Of a stretch of DNA of 64,000 nt, positions 21,996 through 34,321 are shown piece by piece (the first letter of the stretch is position 1; each line of letters opens with the position of its first letter). The DNA lies in the NCBI GenBank assembly GCA_039000515.1, contig JBCFYV010001001.1:11459373-11523372 (forward strand), in the 5' to 3' direction. Under the pieces are notes generated by a model that saw nothing but the letters and a program-made list of their open reading frames with translations, was not told the DNA's origin and did no database searches. Both the position numbers and the translations under genes were made by a program. Source of the stretch: Timema cristinae (Eukaryota; Arthropoda; Insecta; Phasmatodea; Timematidae).

Positions 21996-22606
21996 AGCAC
22001 TAGGAAACATTTCCCTGGAAACATTGTTTGCCAACATGTTGGTCTTGTTTTAGAAACAGTTGGCCAACTGTTCCCCATCTGTTTTTTCATGTTTTATTTG
22101 TGTTTCCCAGCAGGGAAAACATGTTTCTCGTGATCCACTTAAAATTAGTTACAAGAAACAATGTTTCCGACAACAATCAACGTGGGCCATAGGTGAGCTT
22201 GCTGATCTAAATCGTGTGTCTCTTTTCATTATCCTGGGACCAACCATTTGTAAAACAACTTGACGATCTGTAGGAAACATGCGAGTGAAGTTCCTAAAAA
22301 CCAATGCCATCTTCGAACTTCAGTTCTGTCGGAAGTTTATTTGCATAGTACGAACCATTTTGAAGCACTTTACGAACCCACCCCCGTTTTATTCTCTTCT
22401 GTCTTCTTAAACAGCTCATAACTACATACAAAGCACAAGCCATATCAGCAGCATCCTAAACAGATATCTTTCACTCAACTGAACTCTGTATGAGAAACAA
22501 ATGTTTCATCATTGTAGTCTGGACGCGAAACAAAGTTTCTTAATGTTTGCCAACAATCTTCTTCCCATGTTGGTCAACAGTTGGCTAGCAATGTTTCCAA
22601 GTGTGT
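21996..22606. mobile_element. M1 family element, copy 1
   Basis: The left end GCACTAGGAAACATTTCCCT matches the reverse complement of the right end (CACACTTGGAAACATTGC). Subterminal GCCAACATGTTGG and TTGGCCAACTGTT motifs recur near both ends. It matches 52063-52476 over most of its length (GATCTAAATCGTGTGTCTCT, GAGTGAAGTTCCTAAAAACC). Non-autonomous; superfamily unknown. Confidence 0.65.
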
Positions 22607-22607
22607 A

Positions 22608-22842
22608 CAGTAGCCCCATGACTTCTTTGGTGCTGACTGACAGTTCACAGCTGACAGCCGACGGCTTTGAAAAGTTACCAGACCAAATGATGTATCCCTA
22701 CGCCGAACCATATGATCTGTAAAAGCATGTGTTTAGCAGCTGTCACTTCTGATAGTCAAAATTTAGGTATATATCTAAATGTTGACTGTCAGAAGTCAGC
22801 TGTGAGCTGTCAGTCAGCACCAAAGAAGCCATGCGGCTACTG
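22608..22842. mobile_element. TA-flanked mariner-type MITE
   Basis: The left end is CAGTAGCCCCATGACTTCTT and the reverse complement of the right end is CAGTAGCCGCATGGCTTCTT. Both continue TGGTGCTGACTGACAG. TA dinucleotides flank it at 22606-22607 and 22843-22844. CAGT ends with a TA duplication are the Tc1/mariner pattern. It entered the GTGTGTAC end of the M1 element. Confidence 0.8.
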
Positions 22843-23254
22843 TACTAAGCTTAAACCTGTTCAGCTGGGTTTGATAAAGGCTCACTAATCTCGAACCCAA
22901 ATTGTTTCAAGTCGAGTTGAGTTAGAAGAGAGGGCAGACCCAAATTGCGCCAGGTCCAGTTCAATTAGATCACTAACTTGAAGCTGAAGAAGAAGAGAGA
23001 GTCGCGTTCTGCGATATGATCAGAATCCAACCAGCCGATGCAAAACTGATGAGCTACCTGTACGAGAAGGAAATACAGTATTCCAAACACGGACAAGAAA
23101 ACTAAACAGAATTAATCATTTATTGATTAAAAACTGAAATATAGTTTGGTTTTACAGTTGGCGCCATTCGGGTCTTGAGCCAGGTAGATTGGCTCAATTC
23201 AGACGAGCCTGTTCAACTGACATTGCTCCTGCCCTCCCGTCACATCTTGTTTTA

Positions 23255-23430
23255 GACTGGATTGTCTCTAATAGAGAAATAGGGGCTCGAATACCAGTCG
23301 AGTGTATTGAGAGTGTATTTTTTACTAATTAGTTTTCCGATCTACCTGCAAATATGGATACATTTGCTCTAAACTTTATCTTTCTCACCCCATCGATGTA
23401 AATATGCGGATAGTGGATGTGGTGAACACA
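23255..23430 (+). repeat. SINE-C, diverged
   Basis: It contains GGGGCTCGAATACCAGTCGA, GTGTATTGAGAGTG and TACCTGCAAATATGGATAC. Head and tail are poorly preserved. Confidence 0.55.
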
Positions 23431-23622
23431 AAAAAAGACCTGGCGTGCTCAGAACTTATTCGGGAAGCCGGGATTCGATTCGGACTCCAGTCTGGTGCAG
23501 TGAGAGTAAATTTCTAAACATAATGGGATTTTCGCTTAAGTTTTTTCTCAAGTATAAAGTCGAAGGTCCATTCATTTAATTTAAATTCACCCTCCTAAGC
23601 CTGCATCCTTAGTTAGTGTAGC

Positions 23623-23830
23623 ATCTGCTTCGATGGCCCCATGGTCTAAGACGTTACTCTCGAAATAGACTACTACCGATGACAGAGATATCGGGTTTTG
23701 AATCCCGGTCGAGTGTACTGAGGGTGGGTTTTCATAAATTGTTTTCCCCTCACTCTCCACGTAAATGCGGGTACACTTCCTATAAATTCAAACTTCCTCA
23801 TCTCTAACACGTTAACGTAATTAGTGCATC
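23623..23830 (+). repeat. SINE-C
   Basis: The head is CATCTGCTTCGATGGCCCCA with TGGTCTAAGACGTTACTCTC. The tail stops at CGTAATTAGTGCATCAG, where the next SINE-C begins. Confidence 0.85.
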
Positions 23831-24063
23831 AGACCAACTTCGGTGGACGCATGGTCTACGGTGCTACTATAACCATAGACTGGCTGCCGATGATGGGGAG
23901 ATCGGGGATATATCACCGTAGGGTGCACTGAGGGTGGGTTTTCTTATATTGCTTTTAACTTTCCTTCCATGCAAAAGTGGGTGCATTTCTCTTAATGGAA
24001 TTTTTCTTATCCCTAACACATTAGAGTAATTAGTACATAGGCGTATAACCCGAACGCTAAAAA
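23831..24063 (+). repeat. SINE-C, abutting the previous copy
   Basis: The head is CCAACTTCGGTGGACGCATG with GTCTACGGTGCTACTATAAC, and the tail GGCGTATAACCCGAACGC. The two copies lie head to tail, as when one SINE lands in the A-rich end of another. Confidence 0.85.
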
Positions 24064-25270
24064 CATATATAAAAAATAGTGAGGGTATTTTAAAGTTTAT
24101 ATTTAATATAGCCTAAATGTAAAACTTTTTTTAATACTATTTAAAAAAAGTAATTGTATTTTCTCCGCACATTTGAGAGATAGTATGAAAATATTTAGCA
24201 CCAAACGTACAAACTCTCATTATAACCATGATAAAAAAAACTCTAATTACATTCTTTTTAATGTTGGGAAGGTTTCATATGTACTATTGTGACGTTTGAC
24301 AAATTACTCGGGATAAAAGATAACGAGGTGGGGTTTTTACTCTCAGCCCCGGTGGGTGAGCGCAATATCGTTTTTAATTATAGTTGTAAGCAAACAAAAA
24401 CATTTGGATGTCATGTAACATAAAGTTATCTCTAGCAGATAAATTAATTATGTACTGTCCGTGACAGATAAATATTTTCTAGATATTGCGAATATTGTAA
24501 AGTTGTAATACAAGCAAAATAAACATTTGATTAAGATTTCATAGTTTTTAAAGTCGTTGTCAGGGCTAGCATTTTGAAGACATGTTCTTCATTTTTTTTT
24601 TCATATACTATTCTCATAAGTACATATACTCTTTTCATGATCATCTGTTGGTAGAAATGTTAATTTTATATGACGTGTTTTGTCATTTGGGAATTTTATG
24701 TCATATTTTCTTGGTTTGCGTCAATTTATGATATTTTGAGTAATTTTTAGGCATTTATCTTGAATAAGTATATTTTTTAACACTATTAATATTTAATAAA
24801 TATTAAAATACTCAAACATACATTTTTTTTAAATCACACATGTGTCGAAATGAGAAAATATTGAAGGCAATGAACTTGTATCCTCTTTGTAAGGTTATAA
24901 AATACACATTTCTCATGAGACATTACAATTAAGGTAGAAAGGATTAGGTGGGAACGGGTAGCTATCACTTCTATATTTGAGTTTAATTGTTAAAAACTTG
25001 TCATCTCCAAGATATTTTTTAGTTTTCTTTTGAAAAGTGCCTGTTTGATTTAGTCGTGTCATGTGCATTCGTTATGATTTTGTTGTTGTTCATTTTGACA
25101 TCCTAAATAAATAGCCTTTTTTAAACCTCTCGAAGATACTTTGACTGCTCAGATTTTACTTTCAACCTACATACAGACGTCAAATTGAAAGTTATTATTT
25201 TAAATTTAACTAAGAATAATAAAAGCTAATTTATGTATATATTACAAAATATACATAGATTATTTTTTAA
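24064..25270. other. No recognised feature; very AT-rich
   Basis: About 1.2 kb of AT-rich sequence without long open frames, repeats or splice-bounded coding signal that I can see. Confidence 0.4.
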
Positions 25271-25274
25271 TTTT

Positions 25275-25475
25275 ACCGATAACAGAGAGATCGGAGTTCA
25301 AATCCCAGTCGGGTACACTGAGAGTGGTATTTCATAAATTGCTTTCTCTTCTCCTTCCACGCAAATGTGGGTGGAATAACTCTAAAATTCTTCCTTGCTC
25401 GCCCCTACCCCTTTGAGTAATTACCGTATAATGCGTATAGCATGAAAAGGTAGTAAGACGCGGTGTAGGGTAGTG
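25275..25475 (+). repeat. SINE-C, head truncated
   Basis: It starts at CCGATAACAGAGAGATCGGA and has TTCAAATCCCAGTCGGGTAC. The tail is AAAGGTAGTAAGACGCGGTG. Confidence 0.78.
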
Positions 25476-26260
25476 GTATGCAACCATTTTTCTTCACGTA
25501 CATCCAGATATAATTTCTATTCAACATTGGACACTCAAAGTTATTGGTACGTAATGTAAGTTATATATATTCTATAATCTACATCTATAAGAGAGAAATG
25601 GCGCTCTCAGAGTACACGTCCTTACCTCTAGGTATATCGTGGCTAACCATAAATCTGGCACGGATTATAGTCCTACAGTTTTTAGCATGGAAATACTATA
25701 GATTTCAAATTTTACGTAACCCCAAGATGTGTCCGCGTACCCCAGATTGAATACCACTCTTGTAAGGGGGGGGGGGGGAAGTATTTGTAAATAATACCAG
25801 TGCATATCTTTTCTCAAAGTTGAAAGGAGGTTAACGTACCACAAGAGTTATGTTCACATTCATCTGTCCATTACTCCGGCGGTCACGGTCATTAAAACCA
25901 ACTCGGGGCCCCATGCTATGTAGGAGGAGTGTCGGGACATGTTGAAAAGTGTACCCCATGTTCAGGATCCTGTCAGGGATCCATCAACAACATGTTAGGT
26001 TTAGGGAGGGGAAAGGTATTAAAAACCATCAGCCCAGCAACACCTTCAACATGCTTGTAAACATTTTTAAATGCCAACGGTCGTGGGTCGATGACAAAGT
26101 GAACCGGTGTCGAAATGGATGTACAAACGGCTTGTCTGTTTTGGCTAAAGGGGGGGAGGGGGGAGCGGGAAAGAGAGAGGTTGATGTTTTCTTTTTCTAG
26201 TCTGTCAATCTTACCCTAGCTGAAACTTAATTACTGGATTATATTAACTACACGACTGGT
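25476..26260. other. No recognised feature
   Basis: It includes a G run at 25766-25778 and a mildly GC-richer patch (25850-26190) with an open frame of 83 codons that has no recognisable domain. I do not call a gene. Confidence 0.4.
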
Positions 26261-26262
26261 TC

Positions 26263-26610
26263 TTAAGGTGGAATGGTAGGATTCTGAGAGTTAATGGCAG
26301 TATTTTTGCAGTTTTTTTTAATAGCAAAACTATTTTATTTTTTGTAAAAATAAACGAATAATTTCTCTATTAGGAACATAGAGTTTTCTTCACTTATCAT
26401 AGTTATTAAATTAGGTTTCTTGAATTGATGAGAACGTCTTTTTTTTTCTTTATCTAAAAAGTTTCTCATTTAATGCTGCCATGCTCAAGAAGTATTGATA
26501 CGAATGTGAAAAGAATAAAACTTGTATGTTTCTACTGAAGGAATATTTGATTTATTTTGCCGAAAACAATGGTTTGCTATTAAAACTACAAAAACATCTT
26601 ATCTCACGTC
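26263..26610. mobile_element. TTAA-bounded foldback element, right end unclear
   Basis: The left end TTAAGGTGGAATGGTAGG matches the family. The core ATGCTCAAGAAGTATTGATA and GTTTCTACTGAAGGAATATT match the right halves of the copies at 20572 and 37771. Confidence 0.5.
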
Positions 26611-26727
26611 TTCTTCTGATCCATCCGTTTGCGTGCCAAGATAGACACAACTTTCGGTTTACGAAATTTACGAACATTCACTATAACGGTCGTCACAATT
26701 CATACAAAATTTATTAAATCTTGTGTA

Positions 26728-26880
26728 TTAATCACAACTTGTAAATGTGGGGAATACCATGCCTCCACCGTGGTTCGGATTCCACGTTAAACTGTAGGTC
26801 CTTCATTTCATCTCACAATCACCCTACCATTACACATTAGCGTAAGTGCGTATAACCCGAACGGGTAGTAAGACGCGGTG

Positions 26881-26914
<34 letters not shown>

Positions 26915-26915
26915 T
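26728..26915 (+). repeat. SINE-B, 5' truncated
   Basis: It starts ATTAATCACAACTTG and has CCTCCACCGTGGTTCGGATT, then GAACGGGTAGTAAGACGCGG, with an irregular (TAA)n end. Confidence 0.88.
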
Positions 26916-26999
26916 ATTGAATCTTCCAAAAGATAGTTTTTTTTATAAAATGAAATTCCAAACTTAAAATGAACAAAATAATGTAAGATTTAACAACGT

Positions 27000-27345
27000 T
27001 GCCTACCTGGTGATTTTGAAGCTATTTCGCGAGGCGGGTTGCATCTTAACTTGACGCACCTAAGAAGTTTAGCTACCATATCATCTAGATACTAATGTAC
27101 GAAATAAAAAGAGAGGGAAGAAAATGAGCAGTACACCGTGTGAGGCTTCTTGTTTCTAATGATAATACTTCCCCTCTTCCTCAGACGAGTTTACAGTCAC
27201 TATATTATTTGCGCCTTTAAAGCATTGACTAGCTTTTTAAAATTTCCCTTTTCTCGTTTCTTATTCTAAATATGCATATGCTACCATGACTTTATTTTAA
27301 TCTATATCCTGGCAGGAATACTCCTACAGGTCAATTTCGAATAGC
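27000..27345 (+). repeat. RepK family, left half
   Basis: It matches 42217-42525: TTTCGCGAGGCGGGTTGCAT, AGAAAATGAGCAGTACACCG, CTTCCTCAGACGAG, and GGCAGGAATACTCCTACAGG against GGTAGGAAGAGTCCTACAAA. The right half is absent. Confidence 0.55.
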
Positions 27346-28650
27346 CTAGATTGCATATGACTCATAAAAATATGTTCGCAAAATACCAGTTCAAGATAAA
27401 ATTAATAATGTTGTGACAGTGTAAAACTATTTTTAGAATTATTTAAGAATTTATGGTTTTTGTTTCAACGTTATATCTTTAAAACTCACTGAATAAAACG
27501 TAAATTCATAAACATAGGAAATCCTATCTTGACCGGCTGTGACGTCATAGGTAGGTGACGTCCTTAAGGGGAGTTTACTTTTTTGCAGTTTGATATATTT
27601 TCTCTCGGTGAATGTTGGTGCCTTTTCTTAGAAAAAATAACCTCCCCGTTTTTATATAATTAATGTAAATATTTTTAGAGATCCTGGAACTAGGTAGTTA
27701 GACTAAAATATGAATAAAATGTCTGCAAACGTTGCATTAATTTCTTAAAAATATTAGCATGTATGATTAATATAAGGTTATATATTGTATATAAAATTAT
27801 AGATATGTAAATTTTTAGACTGTATAATTTTAAAATTTTAAATTGGACACAAATTTACATTAATCCCTCTACAAACTTTGTTGTTTTTATAACATGATAA
27901 ACAGTCTATTTCTAAAGAAATATGATGTTTCTATAGGCATAAATAATATACCATTATAGCCTTACTATTCCGTAACTTTGTTTTGTACAAGCCACACCCT
28001 TAAATTCTAGAAATAACCAAATATTTACTCACTCTTCACTCTATTAATCAATTGAGATTTCAACTCATACGAAAGATACGTATTCTTCTTTCAAAGCCAC
28101 ATTATTTACTATTTCAAAGTAAACGATTTATTAGAAGGTGTTGTGAGTGAATCTTGATAGTGGTATTTGAAAGTCTGAGGAACAAAATTCAAGCTGAATA
28201 TGGTGCTATTGTTATAAGATAGGCTAACGTTCAACAAACATATTTCACACCTGCTGGAAGAACTTCAAAAGTTACGGCTTTCTATTTTCCAATGGATTAT
28301 GTAAATGTCATGTGATAGGAATCGATAATAAGAGAAAAAAACTTAAACAAGTTTCTTCTATAAATACATTATTATTTGAAACGATTCTAGAGTCATACTT
28401 TGTACCTAAATGCAGTATGAAAAATGTATGTTGATTATATGTTTTTAGGGCTAGCAAAAGTGCCAGGAGTAACTGTGCAATGAATTGCGTGGCTACCCCG
28501 GGCAACGTTTTTCTTTGCTTTTGATGGATGGGAAAAAAACTCTTTATTTTAGTTCTTCCAACCCAGTTTTTAATTAAGTTAAAAAGTATAATTTAAAATT
28601 CCAGCTTCTAAACGTACATGTTTGTGTATAGAGGCTACTAATTTTTAAAT
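27346..28650. other. No recognised feature; AT-rich
   Basis: Short open frames only. CTGTGACGTCATAGGTAGGTGACGTCC near 27537-27563 has CRE-like TGACGTCA motifs, but I cannot tie them to a gene. Confidence 0.4.
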
Positions 28651-28764
28651 TTCAGATCTCTGCGTGAGGTAGATATCGCGCAATGCTCAAGACCATGGAC
28701 AGGATTTGGACAATTTTCCCTTTATTTTCCTTGATAATAAAACATAAGCAGTTGAGATATACAG

Positions 28765-29150
28765 GCCGTTTCGATTCATATGGGGAATTACTGGGGTTAT
28801 GATAGTAGACCTCAAAACAACATAAAAATTCCTTATTAACATATGTTCTATGTTCCATGGTTCTCGATATAAGGCCTTCCAAGTTTCTGCTAGACTTGTT
28901 AAGAGCCCATATTTGATACATCCCTGTTAGTGTAGTTACAGCTATACCTGTGTATCAGAAGTGATACTTCACTTACAAGGGGTGTAACAAAGGTGTATCA
29001 TATGGGTCTATTGACAAGTCCAGCAGAAACTTGGAAGTCCCTATCTCGGGAACCATGGAAGTTGGAAAATATGACTTTTTGTCTTGTTTTGAGGTCTACT
29101 ATCCACACCTCAGTTACTTCCCACATAAATACATTTCATGTTATTACGAG
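28765..29150. repeat. Inverted repeat, arms of about 155 bp
   Basis: The reverse complement of 28765-28920 (GTCTAGCAGAAACTTGGAAG, GAGAACCATGGAACATAG, TGTTTTGAGGTCTACTATCA) matches 28995-29150 (GTCCAGCAGAAACTTGGAAG, GGGAACCATGGAAGTTGG, TGTTTTGAGGTCTACTATCC). The loop is about 74 bp. The arms differ by roughly a fifth of positions, so it is old. Probably a foldback transposon. Confidence 0.75.
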
Positions 29151-29388
29151 TACATTCTGTTAATTTGAGATTGTCTATAGCTCCCCATTCTATTGGTTTT
29201 TGCCTATTTTATGAAGTGCCTTAACGAGCCTATTTCTGCTTTGGCCTCTCTTTTTCATCCGGTATGGAATTTCTGCTGAAAGAGACTGTCCAGTTTATTA
29301 GAAAATGTAGGTTGCAGCATACTTGTTTGGAGTTGGTTTGAAGATCAACACTTGTTAAATAGTTTCCAATGAGCGTACATTGGGTGGA

Positions 29389-29456
29389 AGACAATGGGAG
29401 CAGTAGCAGACATCTTCGGAGGACAATGAGAGCAGTGGCAGACATCTTGGGAGGAA
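29389..29456. repeat. 34-bp direct duplication
   Basis: GACAATGGGAGCAGTAGCAG plus ACATCTTCGGAG is followed by GACAATGAGAGCAGTGGCAG plus ACATCTTGGGAG. Confidence 0.8.
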
Positions 29457-29638
29457 ACAGTTTGCCTTTGCAGGGTAAAAAGATCAACTTGTTCGGAAAA
29501 GACAAATTTGAAATTTTGTACCTTGACATCGTGAAGTAGAACTGGGCTTTTCAAATTATAAAATAACATTTATGAAAATACAACCCATTTCATTACTGAG
29601 AATCTAGAAAAGTATAATAGGGAGTAACAGAATAAGAT

Positions 29639-29850
29639 CCGCTTCGATGGTCGAAGGGGCTGAAGCGTCACTCACGCAGTAGACTGGACTGCCGTTGAAG
29701 GGGAGATCGGGAATCGAATCTTGGTCTGCTGTTCTTGAGGTTTTTCACTCTCCCTCTACGCAAATGCAGATATACTTCCTCTAAATTCCATCTTCCTAGC
29801 CCCAATATATTAGCCTAATTAGTACAAAATATGATATGGTGTTAATAAAA
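29639..29850 (+). repeat. SINE-C
   Basis: The head is CCGCTTCGATGGTCGAAGGG with GCTGAAGCGTCACTCACGCA. The B-box area is GGGAATCGAATCTTGGTC. The tail is degraded. Confidence 0.78.
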
Positions 29851-29924
29851 AGGGTTCAATGTGAATTGGCCGTATGTAGTAAATCAATTTTACATTGCCT
29901 ATTATGTGCTTTTTTACTTTCTTG

Positions 29925-30700
29925 CTATCTTACAGGTAGAGATAGTATTGTGATCATAAAAATAATTGAACTCGAGAATTTGATGAATTTCGACGTTTCA
30001 TGACCCCTCGAATCCGAAAAAGTTGTTTTTGAATTTCCATCTGTCTTTCTGTACCTCCGACTAGAGCATAAACTATTTTATCGATCGGGCTAAAACTTGT
30101 TATCTAGGGTTTTAATATGGTTGCCCCAAATTTTTTTTTTAAATTGCATATCCAACCCTAAAATTAAGGATAGTTTACTGAAGGGCAAAAAGATAAAAAG
30201 TTGATTTTCTCAAAATTGGCTCTTGACGATTTTGATTAAATTTCATTTCAAAACATTTATAAATTTTTTAAACAAAATGGACGCTCTTAATATTTCGGCG
30301 AAATGACTTTAAGGGCTCCGGTCTGATGCGTAAATTTTCATTTTTTATCATATCTCCAAAACTATTTGAGATATGAAATTATTTATCATTGAAAATATGT
30401 ATATCTATTTATAATACAAATATTTTATAAGAAACATATTTTTATAAAACCAATAAATTTAAATCTATACGCAAATTTATCTATTTTTTAACTTTTCGAA
30501 CACTTCAGGTAAAGTATTGCGAAAGTAAAAATAATCCAACCCGAAATGTTGACCGGAAGTCGAAATTTTAATACAAAGTGATGACCCTTGTGGACCCAAA
30601 ATCGATCATATTTATCGGTTCAAACAGCCAAATGAGGACATTAATTCTTTAAAAATTAAAATTATTAAATTTAAAACCGGGACTGAAAAAAAGTTTTACG
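29925..30700 (+). mobile_element. R family element, copy 1
   Basis: It shares a long ordered set of motifs with 36690-37745 and 38935-39790: TCGACGTTTCATGAC-like, TCTGTACCTCCGACTAGAG, TTTACTGAAGGGCAAAAAGA and ATCATATCTCCAAAACTATT. No coding region. The class is unknown; the left end is ambiguous. Confidence 0.55.
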
Positions 30701-30704
30701 TAAG

Positions 30705-32420
30705 TATAGTGCAACTTATTCTTGGGTTTGCTAGTGTATATTATTTCGTTTCGCATTATTACGAGTTTTGAGTAAATATCTTCATTTTTAAACAATAGAG
30801 CGAGACAGTCCGTGCGGAATTCCGTACCATTCATTTTTAAATATAAATGCCCATTCTGATGCCTAAATCCCATATTTGTTTGACTATTTGACTGCCAATT
30901 TTAATGATTTTTGCTCACTAACACACTGCTCTCTAATCATGTCAGACAAACTCTTTTTTTATTCATAAGATTATGTTTGACTTATTATTCAAAGGCTTTC
31001 TAAAGCTGGTATCACGATCAAATTAACGTTCTTGTAACGAAACTTAATGTTTGATCAGAATTAACGTAACGTAACAACTCAAGGAAAACACAGACGATGT
31101 ATCAAGGCCGTTTGAAAATAAATTGATCACTAAAATGAAACTCAAGCTGTTGGTTGTTTAAGATGCAAGCACTTGCAATAGAAGCTTACTGGAACCAAAA
31201 GAATAAAGTGTAAGAATAGCCTTTTAAGTGGCTGGTAAGAGCACGTGCTAACTTCACTTAAATCGCAACGACGCGCAACGAGTTAAGGCCCTTGGCCCTG
31301 TCGAGTGCAAGTCTAAAACTATTTTGTGGGATGGTCGGCGGTAGGGTGAAAGGCGTGGCGTGGATTAGCAACCGACCAAAGTATCCTTCCGCGCCAACAC
31401 GAACAGTTGCATCATGGAAACCGTAGCTGGCGCTAGCTACCGGACAGGTCTTACGGAAAAATTATACGTTTGGAAATATCAGTTTTCTCGAGAACGAGTG
31501 AAATGTTTATGTTAATATTTTCAACATCCCTTCTAAGATAATGTATCAATGTTTATTAATTGTTACATTTTCTTATTTTTTGTTATGAATCTGGCAGTTT
31601 TCTATTGAAAAATGTCAAATTTATCGATATTTGATCACTGTTAAAATTATAGGGGAAGTGTATGTATCAAAAGTATAACTTTATAAACATACTTCTATTC
31701 TTGAACAAACCGTTTCCGAAAATAAAATTGCAAAACAAAAAAAACCTCTTTAAGATAACCGTTTGTTCCCACGGCTCTGCATTTCCACCTCAAATGAAAA
31801 GGACCAATCGCCGTAAATAATAACCGAGTATACTATTACGAGCCAGTCTCGTAGATAATAGAGATAGACTTTCACGTCTTGCTACTAGGATCGTTATAAA
31901 GATGGCCGATCTCGTATTGAAAGGTATCGGAACTGTCGCGGATATGTTGAGAAGGAGCTGGAAAGTCATCAAAATCGGCCACATGAGTTGAAGAAGAAAA
32001 TTTGGACCCGTAAATCGATTCAAAGACGCAAATAGGCGCATCTGATGATTTTCCCCCTCAGTCCACTTTATAGCCCGAACTCTTCTCAGCATTCCGCGTT
32101 CCGCCGTCATTTTAGAATGCTACTCTTAGCCGAGATGTCTCCCCTCGGCTCGAACGACGCCTTCCGAATGGTCTCTCTTACGTTAAGTTATTAACTGCAT
32201 CGTGTTGGCTTCCATTTAAAAATACGAATAGAATCGTTACGTTACGTTACGTTACGTTATGTTACGTGAACGTTAAGTGAACTTGCAAGTTGATTGCCAT
32301 CCTGGCAAAACACATAGCCTGTGTGTCATTAAATTTCAGCCATCATGCATCATATAGCCAGCTAGTCTTCTTCAAAGAAATGAAGTCAGCTTTTAATAAG
32401 GTCTTAAGGGCAACTTATAA
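30705..32420. other. No recognised gene
   Basis: The sequence at 31790-32110 holds a 106-codon minus-strand frame and an overlapping frame reading HVADFDDFPAPSQHIRDSSD; neither matches a family I can name. A (TTACG)n run follows at 32236-32262 and an AACGTAACGTAAC motif lies at 31066-31078, so the interval could be one old DNA transposon with TTACG-rich ends (inference). Confidence 0.35.
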
Positions 32421-32425
32421 TTAAT

Positions 32426-32745
32426 TCTAAGTCTACCTTGGTAATCGTGGAGTAAAGTGCTCGCCTCAGGACTCGATGATGGTGGGTTCAAACACAGTTG
32501 GGGTCGATTAATTTTTCCTGAGCTATAAAATATCATAGCACAACTTCTTTAGGAGGGGAAGCAAAGCCGTCGGTCCCGTGTTGATTGTGGCATGTAAAAG
32601 AACCCTTGAAGAAATATAAAAATACCTTTCCCGGAAAAAACTGGTAGGCCCTTTCGCTCTCGTTCATAGAAATTCTCCTTTGCTAATATAATCAGTTGGT
32701 TTAAAAAGCGTAGGTTAACTCAATTAAATGATGTATAAATATAAT
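32426..32745 (+). repeat. SINE-H, copy 1
   Basis: The tRNA-like head contains GTAAAGTGCTCGCCTCAGGA and GGTGGGTTCAAACACAGTTG. The core is AAATATCATAGCACAACTTC, TTTAGGAGGGGAAGCAAAGC, CCGTCGGTCCCGTG. The tail is ATATAATCAGTTGGTTTAAA, close to the SINE-D2 tail. It pairs with the copy at 59925-60190. Confidence 0.7.
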
Positions 32746-33214
32746 TCTAAGAATACTGTTTTATTGGGCTTGAAGCTTCAGAACTGCCAATCTTATTTTC
32801 TGAAAAGACCTTCCAACGAAAATTGGACTCTAGCTGGCCCATTATTGTTTTGATTAGGGATAAGGAAAATTCACAAGTAACGTTTAAACAAGCTCTGATT
32901 ACGCTGACAATACTCCACGAAACGCCACTTATTATGTTGCATTTAATGTGTAGCTCAAGTATCTTATACATTTTGAATTCTGTATTCTACACATCAAATG
33001 TTGGTCCTTTATCACGGGGAACGGGTGGACAATTAAATGTTGGCCGGATTCCAGCGTTCTTTGAATCTCGTTGATGCATCGGCCGCCAGTCACGAGCTCC
33101 TGGTAAAAATAGAGATCGTTTGCAGTGAGCCCCGTGAGGGAATGACCTTCACCAAGGTGACCCCGAAATTGGCGGAATGATCCAGCGGGTAAAGCAATAA
33201 TTTATTTTAGATAA

Positions 33215-33290
33215 AATGTTTTTTTTTTCTAGCACTGCGTCTCACTACCCGTTTGGTTTAAACGCTTATGTTCCCATCTACTGTAGGAGT
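33215..33290 (-). repeat. Isolated SINE tail, minus strand
   Basis: TCTAGCACTGCGTCTCACTA followed by CCCGTTTGGTTTAAACGC is the shared A/B/C tail without body. It suggests severe 5' truncation. Confidence 0.65.
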
Positions 33291-33787
33291 GTAGGAAAGT
33301 GACAAAGGAAGGTTCTTTATCGCAAACATTGGCTGAAAGTCACTAATGTCAACCTATTAGGAAATATCTATTATGTTCTTAGTAATATTAAATCTTCTAA
33401 ATCAGCAGATCCTAACTTTCCCCTGCACCCCCCAACCCGCTTGCGTACCCATTGGCAGTCCATTTTCATGAATGGTGCCCTTAATAATAGCATAATGTTT
33501 AATTACCACAGTAGTAGTTATTTCTGATTTATTTGTTGCAACTTAAAATAAATGGGCTAATAATGGGATTGAAAATCAATGTAAAAAGTGCATATATTTT
33601 TACATTCAAAAAACAAAAGTTACAATAAAAACTAACACGTTTAATTTATTTATTAATAAAGTATAGAAACTGTTTTATGTTTTAAAATGAATACATTTTC
33701 TCGAGGTCAAATATAGAATAAAACCCGCACCACCCCTCGCCATAGCGCTGAGTTAGTTTCACAACTTTTGACTGATATGCTGTCTTA

Positions 33788-34321
33788 AGCTTGATTCACA
33801 AGTTCGCCGAAAATTGAAAGCAAACTCTGATTGAGTGACGCAACAACTCACACACTGTATGTTGACCCATAATGCATTGTAACGCTAACTTAAAACAGCT
33901 GATTATAACATCCAAATTATAACGCTGTGTCGTGGCACAATCCAATACACCAATACACACGTTTTTCATTAGCGGGTTATTTCAAATCTCCTCACAACGG
34001 TCATCGAAGTTGGCTGTAGAGCGCATGCGTTGTAAAGCTAACAACAAGCAAATTGCTTCATTGTCCGTTGCGAGGAAAATTGAAATAACCCGCTAATGGA
34101 AAACGTGTGTATCGGTGTATTGGATTGTGCCACAACACAGCGTTATAACGTGGGAGGATGATTTAAAATATATTTTTATCCACTAGAAAATACAATATGT
34201 TGATAATCAGAGGTTTTAAGCTAACGTTGCAATGCATCATGGGTCAACTTAAAGCTTGTGAATTGCTGCGCCACTGAGGCAGATTCTGCTTTCTATTTTC
34301 GGCACACGTGTGAATCAAGCT
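33788..34321. mobile_element. 534-bp palindromic MITE flanked by TTA
   Basis: The two halves mirror each other almost end to end. The left end is AGCTTGATTCACAAGTTCGC; the right end reversed is AGCTTGATTCACACGTGTGC. Innermost arms are CACAATCCAATACACC at the left and GGTGTATTGGATTGTG at the right, plus CATTAGCGGGTTATTTCAA mirrored. The hinge is about 34001-34066. TTA trinucleotides flank both ends (33785-33787, 34322-34324), as in PIF/Harbinger-type insertions. No open frame. Confidence 0.85.

Noticed and set aside
31790..32110. 106-codon minus-strand frame and an overlapping frame with HVADFDDFPAPSQ
   Set aside because: The second frame looks mildly protein-like, but I cannot assign a family, and both are short and unspliced. 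Noted in the gap entry only.
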